DNA of 64,000 nt from Hedera helix (taxonomy: Eukaryota > Streptophyta > Magnoliopsida > Apiales > Araliaceae), in the NCBI GenBank assembly GCA_947179155.2, contig OX359269.1:54921024-54985023 (forward strand), in the 5' to 3' direction. Below, piece after piece: positions 1-13,415 of the stretch (position 1 is its first letter; each line of letters begins with the position of its first letter). The notes under the pieces were generated by a model. The model was not told where the DNA came from. It was given only the letters and a program-made list of their open reading frames with translations, and ran no database searches. Made by a program: the position numbers and the translations under genes.

Positions 1-60
1 ATACGAGTCTATTATTATATTATAGAGGCTAAATATTTACTTTTGGTTTGGTCCTTGCAG

Positions 61-120
61 GAGAAGTGGGCAAAAAACCTCTATATTGCGTCTGTTTGTT
101 ATGGTCGTACAGTTTCATAA
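61..120 (+). other. possible terminal exon or 3' UTR of an unrecognised gene
   Basis: A pyrimidine-rich stretch ending in TTGCAG at 55-60 looks like a 3' splice site. In the frame starting at 61, the next 19 codons are open and end in a stop (TAA) at 118-120. No family is recognised in the short peptide. AATAAATAA near 433 could serve as a polyadenylation signal. This may be the end of a plus-strand gene lying left of the window, or chance. Confidence 0.2.
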
Positions 121-1454
121 CACCACCGTACATAACCTCACCAAATTTTTCCTGGGGTAACTTCTGGCAACCATCAAACTTGAGGATACTCCTGTTAGCC
201 TCATGGTTGAACTAATAGTGTTGGGAGGCAACGAATCCCGGATCAAGAGGTGGGGGAATTCAGCTTAGCAGAAATTTGATGGGCTCAAACCTTGAACTGG
301 TTGTAGCTAACATACAGCTTCTAGTAGTAAGGCCTAGTGTTGTGTATTAGTGGTTGGGATATTCTCTTGGGTAGAATGTGATGATGGGTGTTTTCTTCAT
401 TTATAGCTGTCTAGTATGTAAAGTCTTTGAACAATAAATAACAACTTGGATTGGTTTTTCTCTAGGTTTAGTATGTAAAGTCTTGGAAGTTCTCTTTTTG
501 ATTGCTTTAATTGAATTGTTTGTTTGGATAGGGGGTTTAGGACTTCATTTCACAAAATTGCCATAAAGGAAAAGTTAAAAGAACTAAATAGATGACATTA
601 ATCCTACAGCAACTACCAATCAGTTTTTGGTTTGTTAGCTTTGTGGTTTGGGGCGGAGTCCCAATTAATAAAAGGGACGGAACACTCAATTTTACATCTT
701 CTAATAGCAAGACCACTTACCTTCATATAAATACGACTGCCTAATAATAGTATAATAGATGTAGGGAAATTGATATTTTTATAAGGTTTCACTCGCATGT
801 GAAGTGGATTTCATTTATTATTTATGCGAGAGTTTGGTGAAAATATCAATTCCGATATATGTACTAGTTCAAGTGGCACAACATAATCTCTATTTTGTTA
901 ATCGTTAAAAATGATTATATAAAAAAGGGTACAAGTAAGTCATCAGTAAGTTATTCTTATGTTTCTCGATCAGTCTTTGCAAAAATGATTATTAGAGTTG
1001 CTTATCGAGTAGTCAGTCAATGAAGTTTGTAGAGTTGCATCATAGAAAGCTGATTCCATCTGTATTTAACTTGAAGTTACGGTTGCTTCTTTCCAAAAAC
1101 GCAGAGCCTAATGTTGTCTGTATCTAGAACACAAATAATAATGTTTTGACTAAGAACTTGTACGCAGGTAAGGGCTCGCATCAGCCCAGTTTCAAACAGC
1201 ATATCTTGATATCATTAAGAGAATATATTTTTTAAGAAATTTATTAATTTTTGAATTAAGAGTAATGTTGTCTCTTGCTTTAACTAATTTTTAAGGATGG
1301 ACGACGTATAAAGCGTTATTTTCAAGTACGAAAATCTTTGATAAAATGGCAAAAATATATAAAATGGTTCTTCAAGTAAAAGGGAAAATTTCAGAACCAA
1401 GAATTAACAAAATTTGAAGCCTCCTAAAAATAAAAAAAATAAAAAAATTAAAAT

Positions 1455-1489
<35 letters not shown>

Positions 1490-1500
1490 AGAAATACAGA
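121..1500. other. intergenic, no gene seen
   Basis: AT-rich sequence with only short shadow reading frames. It includes an AATAAATAA signal near 433 and ends in a (GA)n microsatellite just beyond the 3' end of the minus-strand SAWADEE gene. Confidence 0.5.
1454..1492. repeat. (GA)n microsatellite
   Basis: About 38 bp of nearly pure GA repeat, slightly interrupted by GGGA units. It lies 70 bp past the stop codon of the minus-strand SAWADEE gene, probably in or just after its 3' UTR. Confidence 0.85.
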
Positions 1501-1562
1501 TAACACAAGTTAAAATGAAAACTTTGAAAAGGTACAGGGGTTAACAATGGTTTAGAAAGCTA

Positions 1563-4500
1563 TTATGTCGGCCTGCAACATATCTGGGTCAGATCAACTT
1601 TATCCTGCGACAAAGAAAGAAATATAATTATAGACCCCAAAATTGCAGTATTAGAAAGTAAAAATGGATTAATTAACATAAATATTGCACTCGGTGTATC
1701 AACCTCAGCATTGTCATAGGCATAGCTGACCAGAAAGATGCAACTGCAGCCATCTGCGTCGTGTAAATTCCTTTGGATTTCCAAGACACGTGCATCACTA
1801 TATAATGCATGATCATCATTTTCCTTAAAATCAACAATAAGGCCAGAATTAAAACATGTAGTCAGAAAATTCTTCGGACCACTTGAAGTAGCTAAAGTAA
1901 TACTTTATATATATATCTAGCTGCAGCAAATTCAATATTACATATCAATATTTGAAATGCCATTCTTTCTTATTGACTTAAAAAAAATAAAAAAAATTTT
2001 TTGGCCTTTTCTCTCAAGGGCTTGTCCAGGACACTTTCGACCACAATTTTTTCTCAGTAATATTGATTTTTGTTTTTGCCCAAGTGTGTCCTAGATTCCT
2101 AGAAAAACCTTAGCACGGACTAAAGTCAAAAAGACGATAGGAGTGTAAGAAAAAGAAATGAAGCATACCCTGAAGCATAGCACATGATCTCCAACTTTGA
2201 TCCTGTGACACTCAGAAGGTTCCAAAGGGATTGAACGCTCACGGATTCCTCTTCTTACATTCACCCATTCATCTTCCTCATTACTAAAGCCAGAAAATCT
2301 AACACGAACTTCCTGTAATATTAACAAAAACTTCCTACTAAAATTGTTCAAAATCATATTCCGCCAGTAAAGTACTTCTCGCACCGAGTATGATGTTATA
2401 TGGATCTGTTATTAAAAGGAAAGCGAGATGCATGCCGCATGTCACAGAAGTTCAATAATGCCCTCATGCTGATGGAGGGGGATGTATATTCTTGAAATAT
2501 ATGGTGTTTGTCAGATGTAATGTTATTCTCTCGTATCAATCTTTTATGAAATAAGTAACTCTTTCCAATTAGAGAAATTTAAGCTTGCGATCTACTTAAC
2601 AAACTCATTCAATTTCACAATGCTAAGCCTCAACCATGATTTGATTCAAGTAGAAGTTATATCATTCGGTATATAGATTTTAACGAATGCTGGTCAAAAC
2701 AAAAGAAAACATCACAAATGAACAATAGAAGCAGATCATCATGGAGCAGCCCACTGCTTTTTTTGCTTATCAAAATATTGATAGGGACATAGGCTTAACA
2801 TTCTGAAAAGGAACAATATGATCATAGAGGATCTTACAAGCTCGCCTGAATGAAGAACTCGGTAGTTGAGGAAGGAAGCAACATCATACCTGGAAAGGCA
2901 GAGATAGTCAGCTATCGGTGCTTCAATTCCATATTTTATAAATTGTTTTGCAACAAACAAATATTTGACGCCGTTTTCTTAGCTGATAAATGATTTGAGA
3001 TTTCTGATATATTAAAACTTAGCATGATATTTTACAAACAAAATATCTTGCACCTTCTGGTGATATGAAGAAAATAGAATGAGAATCCTGCACATTACTA
3101 GGCATTCCAAATATCTGCCATTATGTACTGTAGACCTCTTGCATCATTTAAACTAATAGGAGTATTAATGCTTTGTGCTAGTACAGAATACTCGCCTTAA
3201 ATTTTGCAAAAGTCAAAACAAACAACAAATAACTGAGATTTACTTTATAAACCAAAATTAGGTCACTTTGTCGGCTAACCTTTAATACCTGTATTTTTAT
3301 TAGAATGATAATGAACACCTACTATCTCAAGGAAGGGATGAGAAAACAACCAAAAATGTTTTTAGTAGGATGGAAGTTTTTTCTTGTTCTGGCGCTGAAG
3401 GAGAAACAACTGTACTACTACCCACAATGCTCAATGCAACTCATCCTTATCCTAACTGGTTTAGTTTTGGCTACATGAGACACAATCTCATAATTCTTTT
3501 AATAAAAAGTTATTCATGTCAAATCAAAATGGCATTGCAGCGTTCAGGGTCGTGATACTGATTGTCCACATGTCAATATTTGATAGACGGGTATTTTTAT
3601 CCAGATCAGTTACCATGTTTTTACCTATAGGCAAAGCCCACGACAAACAGTCAATATCAACAGCTAGGACAATGAAATTCAAATATGCAAGCATAGATAT
3701 ACCAGAAGCCTCAATCACAACAATCAGTGACCCGATAATAAAGTATAACCAGTCAAGAAATTGTGAATAATGTGTATATGACAATGTCTTACACATGTTA
3801 TTGCAGAAACACGTACATGATTCATGTCAGCTTTCATTATTAAGAATATACTCACAAAAACAGGCTTAGTGTTATTCTCTTAAGTCTTAACTTACCAGAA
3901 AGTAATACTATTATGAAAAGCACTAAACAATATTGAAAATGATTTTTTTGGGTCCATTTAATGGCAGATGAATGCTCACCAAGCACAATCTTTTGATGAT
4001 AAAGCTTCAAAAATCAAATCTGAAAGCTCTGCAACCCTTTCACCTGCAGAAGATTAATGGTGAGCACTAGTGCGCGATTAAAATAGCACCAAGTTATACC
4101 TGAAGGTTACTGTTCAAGCTATACACAGAACCCCTACTAAAATGTATTTCTGTAGTTGTATCTCATGCTCAGAAGGTAAAGTTCATGACGTGGCTTGACA
4201 AATGCAGTAGAAAGTTTTGCATTTGGGCTAGTTAAAGAATAAGCCACCTCAGATGTTCATTAAGCATGAAAGCAAAAGCAAAGATAATGATGCTAAATAT
4301 GTAATTATGTGGAAGTAAGGAATATAGTAAAAAGATTACCATCAAAACAAAATGTCGTAACAAGAAGGCAAAGTAACCAGGGATCAATAGAAATCTCAGG
4401 TCACTGAAACTAAATAAGTTAGAGGCAAATAACAAGTGCTGAATCCCATAAAATCGGACAGCAAAATGAATGGAAACAAAAGAGAACCAATATGGCACAA

Positions 4501-7276
4501 TAAGCATTCATTGTGGCTATCAAAAGAGAAAATTTCTTGTTGCTCTTGTACTTTCAGAAAGGTTATTAATATATGTAAAATAATATCAAGGAACTAGCCA
4601 ACACTTAGAATTCTTTTTGACAATTATGAATTGACTTGATTTTTTTATTTTTTTTTGCAAAAATGAAGATAGAGAAAGACCAGCTGAATAATCAAGGCTA
4701 CTCTCCTCTATTATGAAATTATGTGGTGCTTTTCTGTAAACAAGTGGAAGCAATGAGTCCTGGAACTACATAAAAAGATGCAACACACAGTTAAATATGC
4801 AAAAATAGATTAACCCCCCCCCACCATCCTCCCACTAAACTCACAATTCAAACAAAAAATATCAAATAAATAAATTATATCATAATGTTTTATCTCTCTC
4901 TCTCTCATTAGTGAATCTATATCAGCATAAGAAATAAAGTCTAATTTATGGAAGCAATATCTATTGAAGACATAAAAATTTAAGCTTATGTTATGCTAAT
5001 TATAAAGCAGCATAAGAAATAAAGTCTATTTTATGAAAGTGTCATACACTGTGATGGGCAAAATCATAGTACAACCATTTTGATTTTTTTTTTTTTTGTT
5101 TCAGATCATTGAGATGGGTGAAATTGTCAACTGCTAATAACATGACACGTGGACTCCTACTTGAGCACTAAGAAATTATAACCTCTGGACTTTTGAGAAT
5201 TTCTAAGAAATAAAAACCTTTGGACTAAAACAAAAACGAAGAGACTACGAAATTAGAACCTTTGGACTTTTGAGAATTTCTAACAGTATCATTTGTTATT
5301 GCTGCATCTGAAAGAACAATTTGTTTAAGAGTAGCAGGTGAAGAGCATTCAGTGGCATTTTTATTTGAAGAAAACACAAATTCTCTAAAGGAAACGGGTG
5401 GCAAAGTGACTTTAGCTGCCAATCTTTTATGTTTATCTTGGAACCAGCTTTGAACCTACAATATAGTAAACAAGGTCGTCAGTCTACAAATATATAGTGC
5501 CCAGTTTTGGAGGAGAATAGAGAAGAAGAAGAAGAAGAAGAACCTGTTTCCACTGTATGGTTGACTTTCCAGAACGATGAGTTGAGAAACTGCACTACCA
5601 TAGATCAGGGCAAAGGAGAACAGTTAATGTTTTAAACCAGCTCCTTCTGTTAAATTAAAAATCTATTTTCAGTACCTAATAAATTTATTTACCAGTCTAG
5701 TGTCTTATACTCTTATCCATGTGGTATTGATTCTAGAGTAACTTGTGCCTGCGATGTAGTTTACCTAAACCTGGCCGCAAGTTCCTGACAAAATTTCCTA
5801 CTCGACGATTCTTCACCCTTTTCCCTATACAAGCTTTCCATTTCCATTATCTATCAAGGAAAGCAAGATTATCATTTCAATGTTTCCATAAAACACGAAG
5901 CATAGTTAGAAACATTTAGAAGAAAAAGAAAAAACAAACATGAAAAAACACACCAACAACAATAATAACAGTAATTTAGAAGAAAGGGTTATGTCAACAA
6001 ATCAGCATTGCAAACGGCAGAACATAAGCATGACTCTGTAATCAGAATACCATAATTGGGGTTCAAAACCTAGTGAACGTATTAAGATTTGATAAACCAG
6101 ACATGAAATCACAAGTTAACTCCCTTTAGTATTTATGCCCCATAAAAACAAGCAAACATAATTTGTTGGTGGAGAGAAAGAAATTTTAAGCTTTTGCCTC
6201 TGAACAAATTAAAGGGAAAATCTGAAGCAACATGGCTTACAAATGTTAGAGAAAGAAAAAAGAAGAAGAAAGAAACATATCTTTGATGGTGGAAGATGAA
6301 AGGAATTAGGATAAATAAGTGTTTAAGCAGTCAGGAAAGACATCAAATTATATGTTAATGCAGAAACATGACCAAATTGGCTTTAGAAAACAATACAAAT
6401 GGGTTGTGATTAGGTGTTCGGATGCCATTAATACAGAGCATTAATAAAGATTTCAAACACCTATGAAGAACCTAACTGTTCAATTCGCACACATAGAGAT
6501 ATATGTCTGCATCATATTTGCTATAAAGTATGTAAACAACACAAATCAACTATAGAATACAAATCTGCTCTCTGTCCAAAGTACTAACTAGGAAGTCGAA
6601 GTTCAACCTCTATGTATTTGCCAATTATTTAATTTGTTTAATAGACCCTTTCTATGATTTACATGAGAGCTTCAAAGAATCAAAATCGAGCGCAACCTGA
6701 ATGCCACAGAATGTGCATTCCTGTCACGAATTTAAAGCTAAACCAATCAAAAGAAATGGGTGTCAAGGGAAAAAATTACAGGAATCTGCAAGATATATGC
6801 CTAAAATAGCGTTTAATCATACACAACTCGTTGGGCAGTGAAAAAAAATTCAAGTTTGTAACCCCTACAGGTAAGCTCCATTCATGCGGTATTTGTACTC
6901 TGTTGGAGCCCGATTGCCAATCACCAACTATACAGTGCTAAATCATTAAGAAAGTAACGAGCATATCAAAGGGATTTATATTACATTTCTCTACATATCG
7001 AGAAACATCACCCCTAACGCAGCTTAATTCAACAAATAAACTTAAATTAGAAATTGTGAGCTTTGTTCCACAACGCAGAAAAGTATATTAGATTCTACAT
7101 ATACCATCGAGGCAAATGATATAACAATAACTAATGCAATGTAACCCAATTTAAAATTGATGACCAAATCAAATCAAAAAACCCCATTTCTGTGAAAACG
7201 GTGAACTGAGTTATACCTCAGCTAGTGTAAACTCGGGAAGATCGTTCTCCATTTCTGTTGATTCAAGCGTATCCAT
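1563..7276 (-). CDS. SHH1: SAWADEE homeodomain protein, SHH1/DTF1 type
   Basis: Chromatin reader of RNA-directed DNA methylation. In Arabidopsis, SHH1 binds H3K9-methylated, K4-unmethylated histone tails and recruits Pol IV. Exons in coding order are 7276-7217, 5850-5765, 5589-5544, 5455-5260, 4043-3980, 2889-2838, 2312-2169, 1823-1704 and 1604-1563. All have GT-AG borders and together give 810 nt, or 269 aa. Seen: an N-terminal degenerate homeodomain (about residues 15-75) with WFQDKHKR in place of the usual WFQNRR, then a SAWADEE domain (about 135-268). The domain holds YDVASFLNYRVL, EVRVRFSGFSNEEDEWVNV, RERSIPLEPSEC and HDADGCSC, the last carrying the likely zinc-ligand His and Cys residues. 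Length fits SHH1 (about 260 aa) better than the longer SHH2. Introns are long (1.4 kb for intron 1). No damage was seen. Confidence 0.92.
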
Positions 7277-9528
7277 TGGGGGGAGAGAGAGGGAGTGTGA
7301 TTTACAGGTTTTTTCTGTCGGACGAAGTTTTCGCGGGGAAGAGAGGAGTGATACCGACTACTTATCAGTTGGGCGGCTGCAAATAAATAAATAGGCTTAA
7401 GATTTTTGCCATAGATAATGATTCATGAAATGATTTATATAATAATATTTTATAAAATGATAAGTTTTATATTTTAATTATTTTATATATTTATTATTTT
7501 ATAAAAAATTATTATATAAATTATTATATATAATAAAACTGGTGAGTAAAGCTCATGCGCCCTCTCAATCTGTTTAAACTTAAAAAAGTCCATCCGATTA
7601 AACGCAATATTTCCATCAATTGTGGGTTATTTAATGATGCAGCGGCAACTTATTTAGTTTAATGTGTTGGGTGTCTCTCCTTGTTACATTGCGTGTGAGA
7701 CCCAATTTTTTGTATGCTGCTGTTTTTTTTTTACTCCCCTCTCGCTTTGCACGTGATTTGGTTTTTTTGAGATTAATATATGACTTTTCTTGGAAGCTAA
7801 ACGAGACAAGTCTCATTTGTGGCTGCCGGGTGTTTACGCAAAAAAGAAGAAGAACAAAAACAGGGGCTGCAATCCTCTTTGTCTCTCATTTTTCATTTTT
7901 GATGTCTAGCAAGCAAGCAAATCTTGAAAAATGTTTTCTTTGACAGTTTGCTCTCTCCAAAATCAGCTGGGTATTTTGATTATGTGCAAACTTTGGGACT
8001 GACATTACTCAATTTAGAGCTGTTTGTTTTAGCTATTTGGTTCTTCAATTTGGTGAGGTCTTTCCTCTATATTTGTGTTATTTTGTTGAAATACACCTCA
8101 GGGTGTTTGTGAGATCTTTGTATCTCTTTGTAAACCCATTTATAATACTTTGGTGATAGTAAATTGGACTACGGTTCCGTGGACGTAACTCAATTTGAGG
8201 GAATCACGTAAAATTGCTTGTGTTGTAAATTATTTGTTCAATCCATATTTTGCTTGTATATTAATTTACACTTTGTGAGATAAATTTGTCTGCCATTGTC
8301 CTAACATAATGTAGTAATATAAATATGAAAATTAAATAATATTTTAATATCGACGAAAGAATAAGAATTATTTTAATATTAACAAGAAAGATAAAACAAT
8401 TATTTGAAAGAAATAATAAGTGTATTATTATAAATTAATTTCAATTGTTACATAAAAAAGTCTCGAGACAACTATAGGTCTAGGTATTTTTTCTACATCT
8501 ACTCTAAAAATAATAATAAATAACTCTTCTAATTTACTTTTAAAAAGATAATAAATAACTTTACTAATTTATTTTGAAAAAAGATTCCAATGTCTAATAT
8601 GAAAAGGATAATAGAAACTATTAATTAATTTTATTACGACTATTCGGAAAAGAAAAATAATTAAACCTAAAACTACTAAATTTTTTTGTATAAGAATTAA
8701 AAATACATCAAATAAGTTTAAACTCCATAAATTTTTAAATATATAAAAATCTTAATTTTTATTGACATTTTTTGATACATCATTTTATTAGAAAACTTTT
8801 ATTGTTTCATTAGCTAAAAATTCGTTGGATGGAAAAAAAAAACTTGTTTACACGAGTTATTATCTCCCTTCCAAACAAGGTATTTGTAATATCAATTTTA
8901 AAATTTGAAATTTAGCAAATTAATTTAAAAAGTCAAAATTTAACTATAGTGACAAAAAGGATAAGAGAAGATTGACGGGAAAATACAATCTAGCGATTGC
9001 GGGCCAATTAACCTTCCAACTTGGCGCGTCCATTTTAGACCATTATAACGGTATTTTTAATTCGATTTCACTTTCCAAATGGTGTATTTTTAATAGGTAA
9101 GCTAAGCAATTTAATTGTTCTTATTTAAATGTAAATATGCAAAAACAGGCGAATCCAACCTACACATCTGTATGTATGTATAAATTAAAGATCTTCTGTT
9201 CGCAAATATAAAATAAAATAATATAGACGTAAAATTCTAGCAGACATCTCCATATTACTCTTATTCTTTCTTTTGTGCAATCTATCTTCAAGGACAACAT
9301 GCCTTGTTTATAATCTCAAGTGACTCGTGTAAATAAAATGGGAAAAAATAGGTTCTATATTTATTTTTTAATTTAGTTTAGTACAAATTACATAACAATA
9401 AAATTGTGATGGTAACTTGAGGAATTGTGTCTTATAGTAAAAAAGAATTAAGCCTATTTTATTATACAAAAAAAAAAATATTGTTTTTTGGGCCGGGAAT
9501 GAAAGGAGTAAGAAGAAAATCATGTGCA
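7277..9528. other. intergenic between the SHH1-type and dioxygenase-like genes
   Basis: The first 100 bp or so should hold the 5' UTR and promoter of the minus-strand SAWADEE gene, with a CT/GA-rich leader just outside its ATG. The rest is strongly AT-rich. Reading frames of 60-93 codons at 7630-8110 have no recognisable similarity and look like chance. Confidence 0.5.
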
Positions 9529-9537
9529 TTGTGTAAC

Positions 9538-9683
9538 GAATAAATATAAATACATAATAATCAAACGTTATATCCATCTACACCATTAACAAGTGAGACA
9601 TGTCATGAATTTCAATGTCATGCCACACTTTTTAATGATGTAAATAAATGTAATGTTCGGTTGTTGTGTGTATAAACTTGTCC
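9538..9683. mobile_element. 146-bp hairpin MITE, family A, with 9-bp target duplication
   Basis: The segment is almost entirely one inverted repeat. It is flanked by identical TTGTGTAAC at 9529-9537 and 9684-9692. Termini are GAATAAATATAAATAC and, read from the other end, GGACAAGTTTATACAC. Nine-base duplications are typical of Mutator-like elements. A second copy lies at 41186-41354. Confidence 0.75.
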
Positions 9684-9774
9684 TTGTGTAACAGACTAAC
9701 AATAACAAAAATGAGGATTTAAAAACCATATCATATATTATCCTTTCCATTCATTCAGTGGGTGAAAGCCATGC

Positions 9775-10784
9775 CTATCCGAGCTTCTGGTAAATATGAA
9801 TGAAGAGATGGTAAAAAAGAGTGACTAGCAAAGCAAATATGGCTTGTTGCCCAAGGGAAATAGTCCTTCCCAGCGTGTCTCCTTCGACTGGAGATCTGTT
9901 AATGGTGTCTTTTGTTGGAGGAGAATATAGAAAAGCCATTGAAATATTACAGCCCCCCTCCTCCTCGTCATCTTCACTGTTAAAAATCGGCCTTCCTATC
10001 ACATGCTTGTACAGCCCACGGCTCCATGCCTGATCAGGGAAAAACAGAAAAGAACCAACGAGAATCAATGGTACAAGACTGTTATTATCACTAGGAACTT
10101 GGCATATGATTATCTCAAAATACGTACCATGCACTAGGAATTTAAGACTATTGAAATTAATTGTGATATATACCAAATACATGAACCAAAGAAAATCAAG
10201 AAGACACTACTAGTTTTATCATATACGCGAACCATCTAGTTCTATATCTGCAGCTAGAGAGAAGAAAGAAATATTTTTACTACTATTTTATCTTTGTGTG
10301 TCTTTAGATCCATATAACACTGACTGAATGTATACACAGATATATCTCCCCGATTAAAAATTTATGGCATGGGTTATAAGTAAACGTACCTGTAATTGAT
10401 CACCAATTGTGACAACAAGGGCATTTTTGTCAGGGCAGAAAGAAACCCAACCTTTCTTGGAGTAAACATGAAACTCGGAAGATCCATCACAAATGTGGAA
10501 ACATAATGCATGAGAGTGTTCTGATCCCCTTATCAGCATCCTTATCGCATCATATTTCAATTGACGATCATCATCTGACAAATTCCCGCAATGCTTGTAG
10601 AGATAACAGATCGACCCAACAAGTTCTTGCTCCTTTGCTCTACTGCCACGCTCATGATCGTATGTCCATTTTCTTTTAAAATTTTGCTCCAGGACTAGTG
10701 CAAATTTTGCACCTACCTTCTCTATTTCGGATAATAGCCTTTCCATATTGCAGCTGTAATATAATATAATACAATTTGATTTAC

Positions 10785-10827
<43 letters not shown>

Positions 10828-11030
10828 ATAATGAATTATAAAGTTTTGATTATAATATCTTTTTACCATTCATACAAATGAAATAAATTCCACAAATTTA
10901 TACTTTCTATATCGCCCATAAGAGTACGGTTTGATTTTTGAAGTCGAGCTCAAAATATACTTTTTTAGTTAAATAAATTTACATTAACTTCAAAATTTAA
11001 AATTTAGTGAATTGACTTTTTAAATATGGC

Positions 11031-11069
<39 letters not shown>

Positions 11070-11699
11070 TCTAGTAATTATTTTTGGGTTGAAAAATAAT
11101 GCAATAAATACTCCTATATCAGAAAATAGTACTACAATCTAAGAAATATAAAATTGGGAGAATTATTTTTACCTGAAATTTGAATAGTCAATAGCCCAAA
11201 CTCCCTCCATTTCCAACCTCAGAGCTTCCTCTCTACACCAAACAAACTCCTCACTAGTTTCTCTCTCCTCCTCACCCTGAAACTCAACAAACCCATACGG
11301 CCTCTCCGAAGACCTCGACACAATGGCCTTCTTTTCCGGTGATAGTTGAAAGATTTTGGCACCAGAATTGATGACGGATCGGATAATATCGCTCGGAATT
11401 CCATGGTTAAGGATTTCAAAGCAACCGATTTGGCCAATTGAGTCCAGAATTGACTCGCTTTCAGCTAAGTTTAAGGATTGGAAGTCGAGTATTGGAGGGT
11501 TTTGAATGGTTTTTTGGCGTGGAAAGACCCGATCCGGGAGCACTAGGTCGGGTACGCGGAGCGAGTGTTCCAGGAATTGAGAAAGAACGTCATCATTTGC
11601 GACGGTCGATCGGCGGCCAGCGGCAACTGGTGATGGTGGTGGCGCACGGAAATCAACGGTGTTGAATTCCCGCAAGGATTCAAGCGAAATCGACGACAT
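9775..11699 (-). CDS. 2-oxoglutarate/Fe(II) dioxygenase-like protein, probably inactive, with C-terminal hydrophobic tail
   Basis: Exons in coding order are 11699-11173, 10753-10390 and 10029-9775; the joins are in frame and give 1146 nt, or 381 aa. Residues 60-175 resemble the N-terminal DIOX_N domain of plant 2OG dioxygenases (QNPPILDFQSL, IGQIGCFEILNHGIP). The C-terminal half keeps the fold markers GWVSFCPDKNALVVTIGD and LQAWSRGLYKH. The usual HxD pair is not found: the expected region reads SHALCFHICDGSS. The second His of YKSVxHR is replaced by Gly309 (YKHVIGR), and the 2OG-binding RxS is not visible. Residues about 357-378 form a hydrophobic segment that soluble members of the family lack. 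An upstream in-frame ATG at 11786 was not chosen, because family similarity starts well after the ATG at 11699. Function is unknown; it may be a pseudoenzyme. Confidence 0.75.
10788..10825. repeat. (TA)n microsatellite
   Basis: A perfect TA run of about 38 bp in intron 1 of the dioxygenase-like gene, 35 bp upstream (in coding direction) of the exon 2 acceptor. Confidence 0.9.
11033..11064. repeat. (TA)n microsatellite
   Basis: A second TA run of about 32 bp in the same intron 1 of the dioxygenase-like gene. Confidence 0.9.
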
Positions 11700-12780
11700 A
11701 GTAATGATCGTATTAATTTGCCTCTTGATCAAAATGGATGGTGTGTTTGTTAATATATACGGAGCATGTATTTTTTTGAGTGTCAAAATAAAAAAGAAGT
11801 AGTCCTATTTTCTTTTTCCTTTTCGTGAGGAGAAAGAAAGAAAAGAGTGAAGCAGCAATAATGGCAATGTCTTGAGGTGTTCCCCCACACTTGGGAGAAT
11901 CCTTCACTTTTTTTGTTTGCTTTTTAGGCCTTTTTTTCCTTTACAGGGTTTTCTTATTAATTATTCCTATCTTCTTCCATCGATCACTAGAGTCAGGCCA
12001 ACAATGGGCCTCGCAAATCATAATCCATGACTAGTAGTTACAGTCAAGTGTATATGCATACACTCTATGTAGACACATAGTATATATATACTCCCAGCTC
12101 TGTCATGAAGGAAAGGAATATGCTATTCTCCTTGTGGACTGTTTTTTTCCGTAGACATGAAGAAGATATGATTTTTTTCAATTAATTTTCTTATATAGTA
12201 TAAAACTTTTAAAAATAAACTTTATTATTACGAAAAAGAAAATGTCAAAATATGCCCAATAAAGTAAAAAATTATTAATGGTATGTATTCTTTTTGAAGC
12301 CATGGAGGAGTATTATTAGTTTAGTGATTTTAATGTGCTAACTTAGTCTTATTGTGATATGCAATTTAGGAGCATCTGTCATAGGTTGGAGTGTCACTGT
12401 GACTCCGCTAACAAGAGGTGGCATACTCATTCAGGTAAGTTGTGTAGATTAAATTAAATTAATTGGAGTATAGGCTTAAATTAATCAACTGGCTTGGTTC
12501 ACAAGTTGCTTCAATAACTACAAATCATACTCTCTGCCGATTCGGAAATCATACTTCACTAGACGCACAGGTAGAAAAGGTAGTAGCGTTTATGCAACTT
12601 TAGATTTTAAAAATATAGAGTTTTAAAGGCCCCAACTGCAGGCTGGGTAGCCCAATCACCTACCCTCCCTATCTGCACATACGGCCTCTAAATTGGTAAT
12701 TGGGCCCAAACTAATGCCACAGTAAAAAAATAAAAAAACACTATTACCCATAAATCCACATTTTGAGTAAAAGGCAATAA
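11700..12780. other. intergenic upstream of the dioxygenase-like gene
   Basis: It should contain the promoter and 5' UTR of the minus-strand dioxygenase-like gene next to 11700. Short frames at 11713-11907 have no support. Nothing else is recognised. Confidence 0.45.
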
Positions 12781-12861
12781 CTTCTTATTGGTACCAAACT
12801 GGCATGGCTTCTGGTTGCTTATTTGGGAGCAAGCTGCGGTGCATGGCTGAGGTGCAAGAGT

Positions 12862-13415
12862 CTAGTAGTGTTTCTTGCAGCGTTCTTTGGTTAATATGGA
12901 AGATGAGATGAGCCGAATGTTGCAGCTTTGATTAGTGATATAAACCATCTGTTTGGTATATGGGAGCATGCAAGCTGCGGTGCAACGAAAGAGTGGTTCA
13001 AATATTTTATCTTTTAATTGTGTTGATAATATTGCCATGCGTAATACATGTAGTAATCTTTTGTCGGTCCAATTATGGGTTATTCTAGCTTGGTGCAGCA
13101 AACTGGATTGGAAAATATTAGGAAAATCCACATGGATGGGATCGAGCTGGATTGAGAAAGATTTTCTTGCTGCACTTGCTTGGTCATGGGATGGAAGTGG
13201 GAGTCATATCTCAGCCATTGGAATTCCTACCTTTGCTTCTTTAGCACCTCACTCTGGAGCTTTGGCTTTGCTTTGCTTCACACACTGCTATGAACTCTTC
13301 TTCATCAATGCAGGAGTTATCTGGGGTGCTATATGTGCAGATTCTGCCCTCGTAGTTAATTTGCTTCTTCACTATCCTATCCTAGTAGTCACTCTACTAT
13401 TTTCGCTTTAGTAAG
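12862..13415 (+). pseudogene. possible retroelement (RNase H-like) remnant
   Basis: Base composition here is less AT-rich than its surroundings, and a 152-codon plus-strand frame runs from 12953 to 13411. The end of its translation contains ALALLCFTHCYEL and DSALVVNLLLH, which loosely resemble the EALAL...ESDS..VVN..L spacing of the RNase H-like domain of plant non-LTR retroelements. The rest is not recognised. A motif near 12818 (GGGAGCAAGCTGCGGTGCA) recurs in altered form near 12960, which hints at internal duplication. It may equally be a non-coding region. Confidence 0.25.

Noticed and set aside
3370..4507. Several 60-91-codon frames on both strands near 3.4-4.5 kb
   Set aside because: They lie in introns of the SAWADEE gene or overlap its exon 5 in the wrong frame, and are not recognisable.
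11700..11786. Earlier ATG that would add 29 residues to the dioxygenase-like protein
   Set aside because: The extra residues are hydrophobic and low in similarity; the ATG at 11699 gives a normal family N-terminus.
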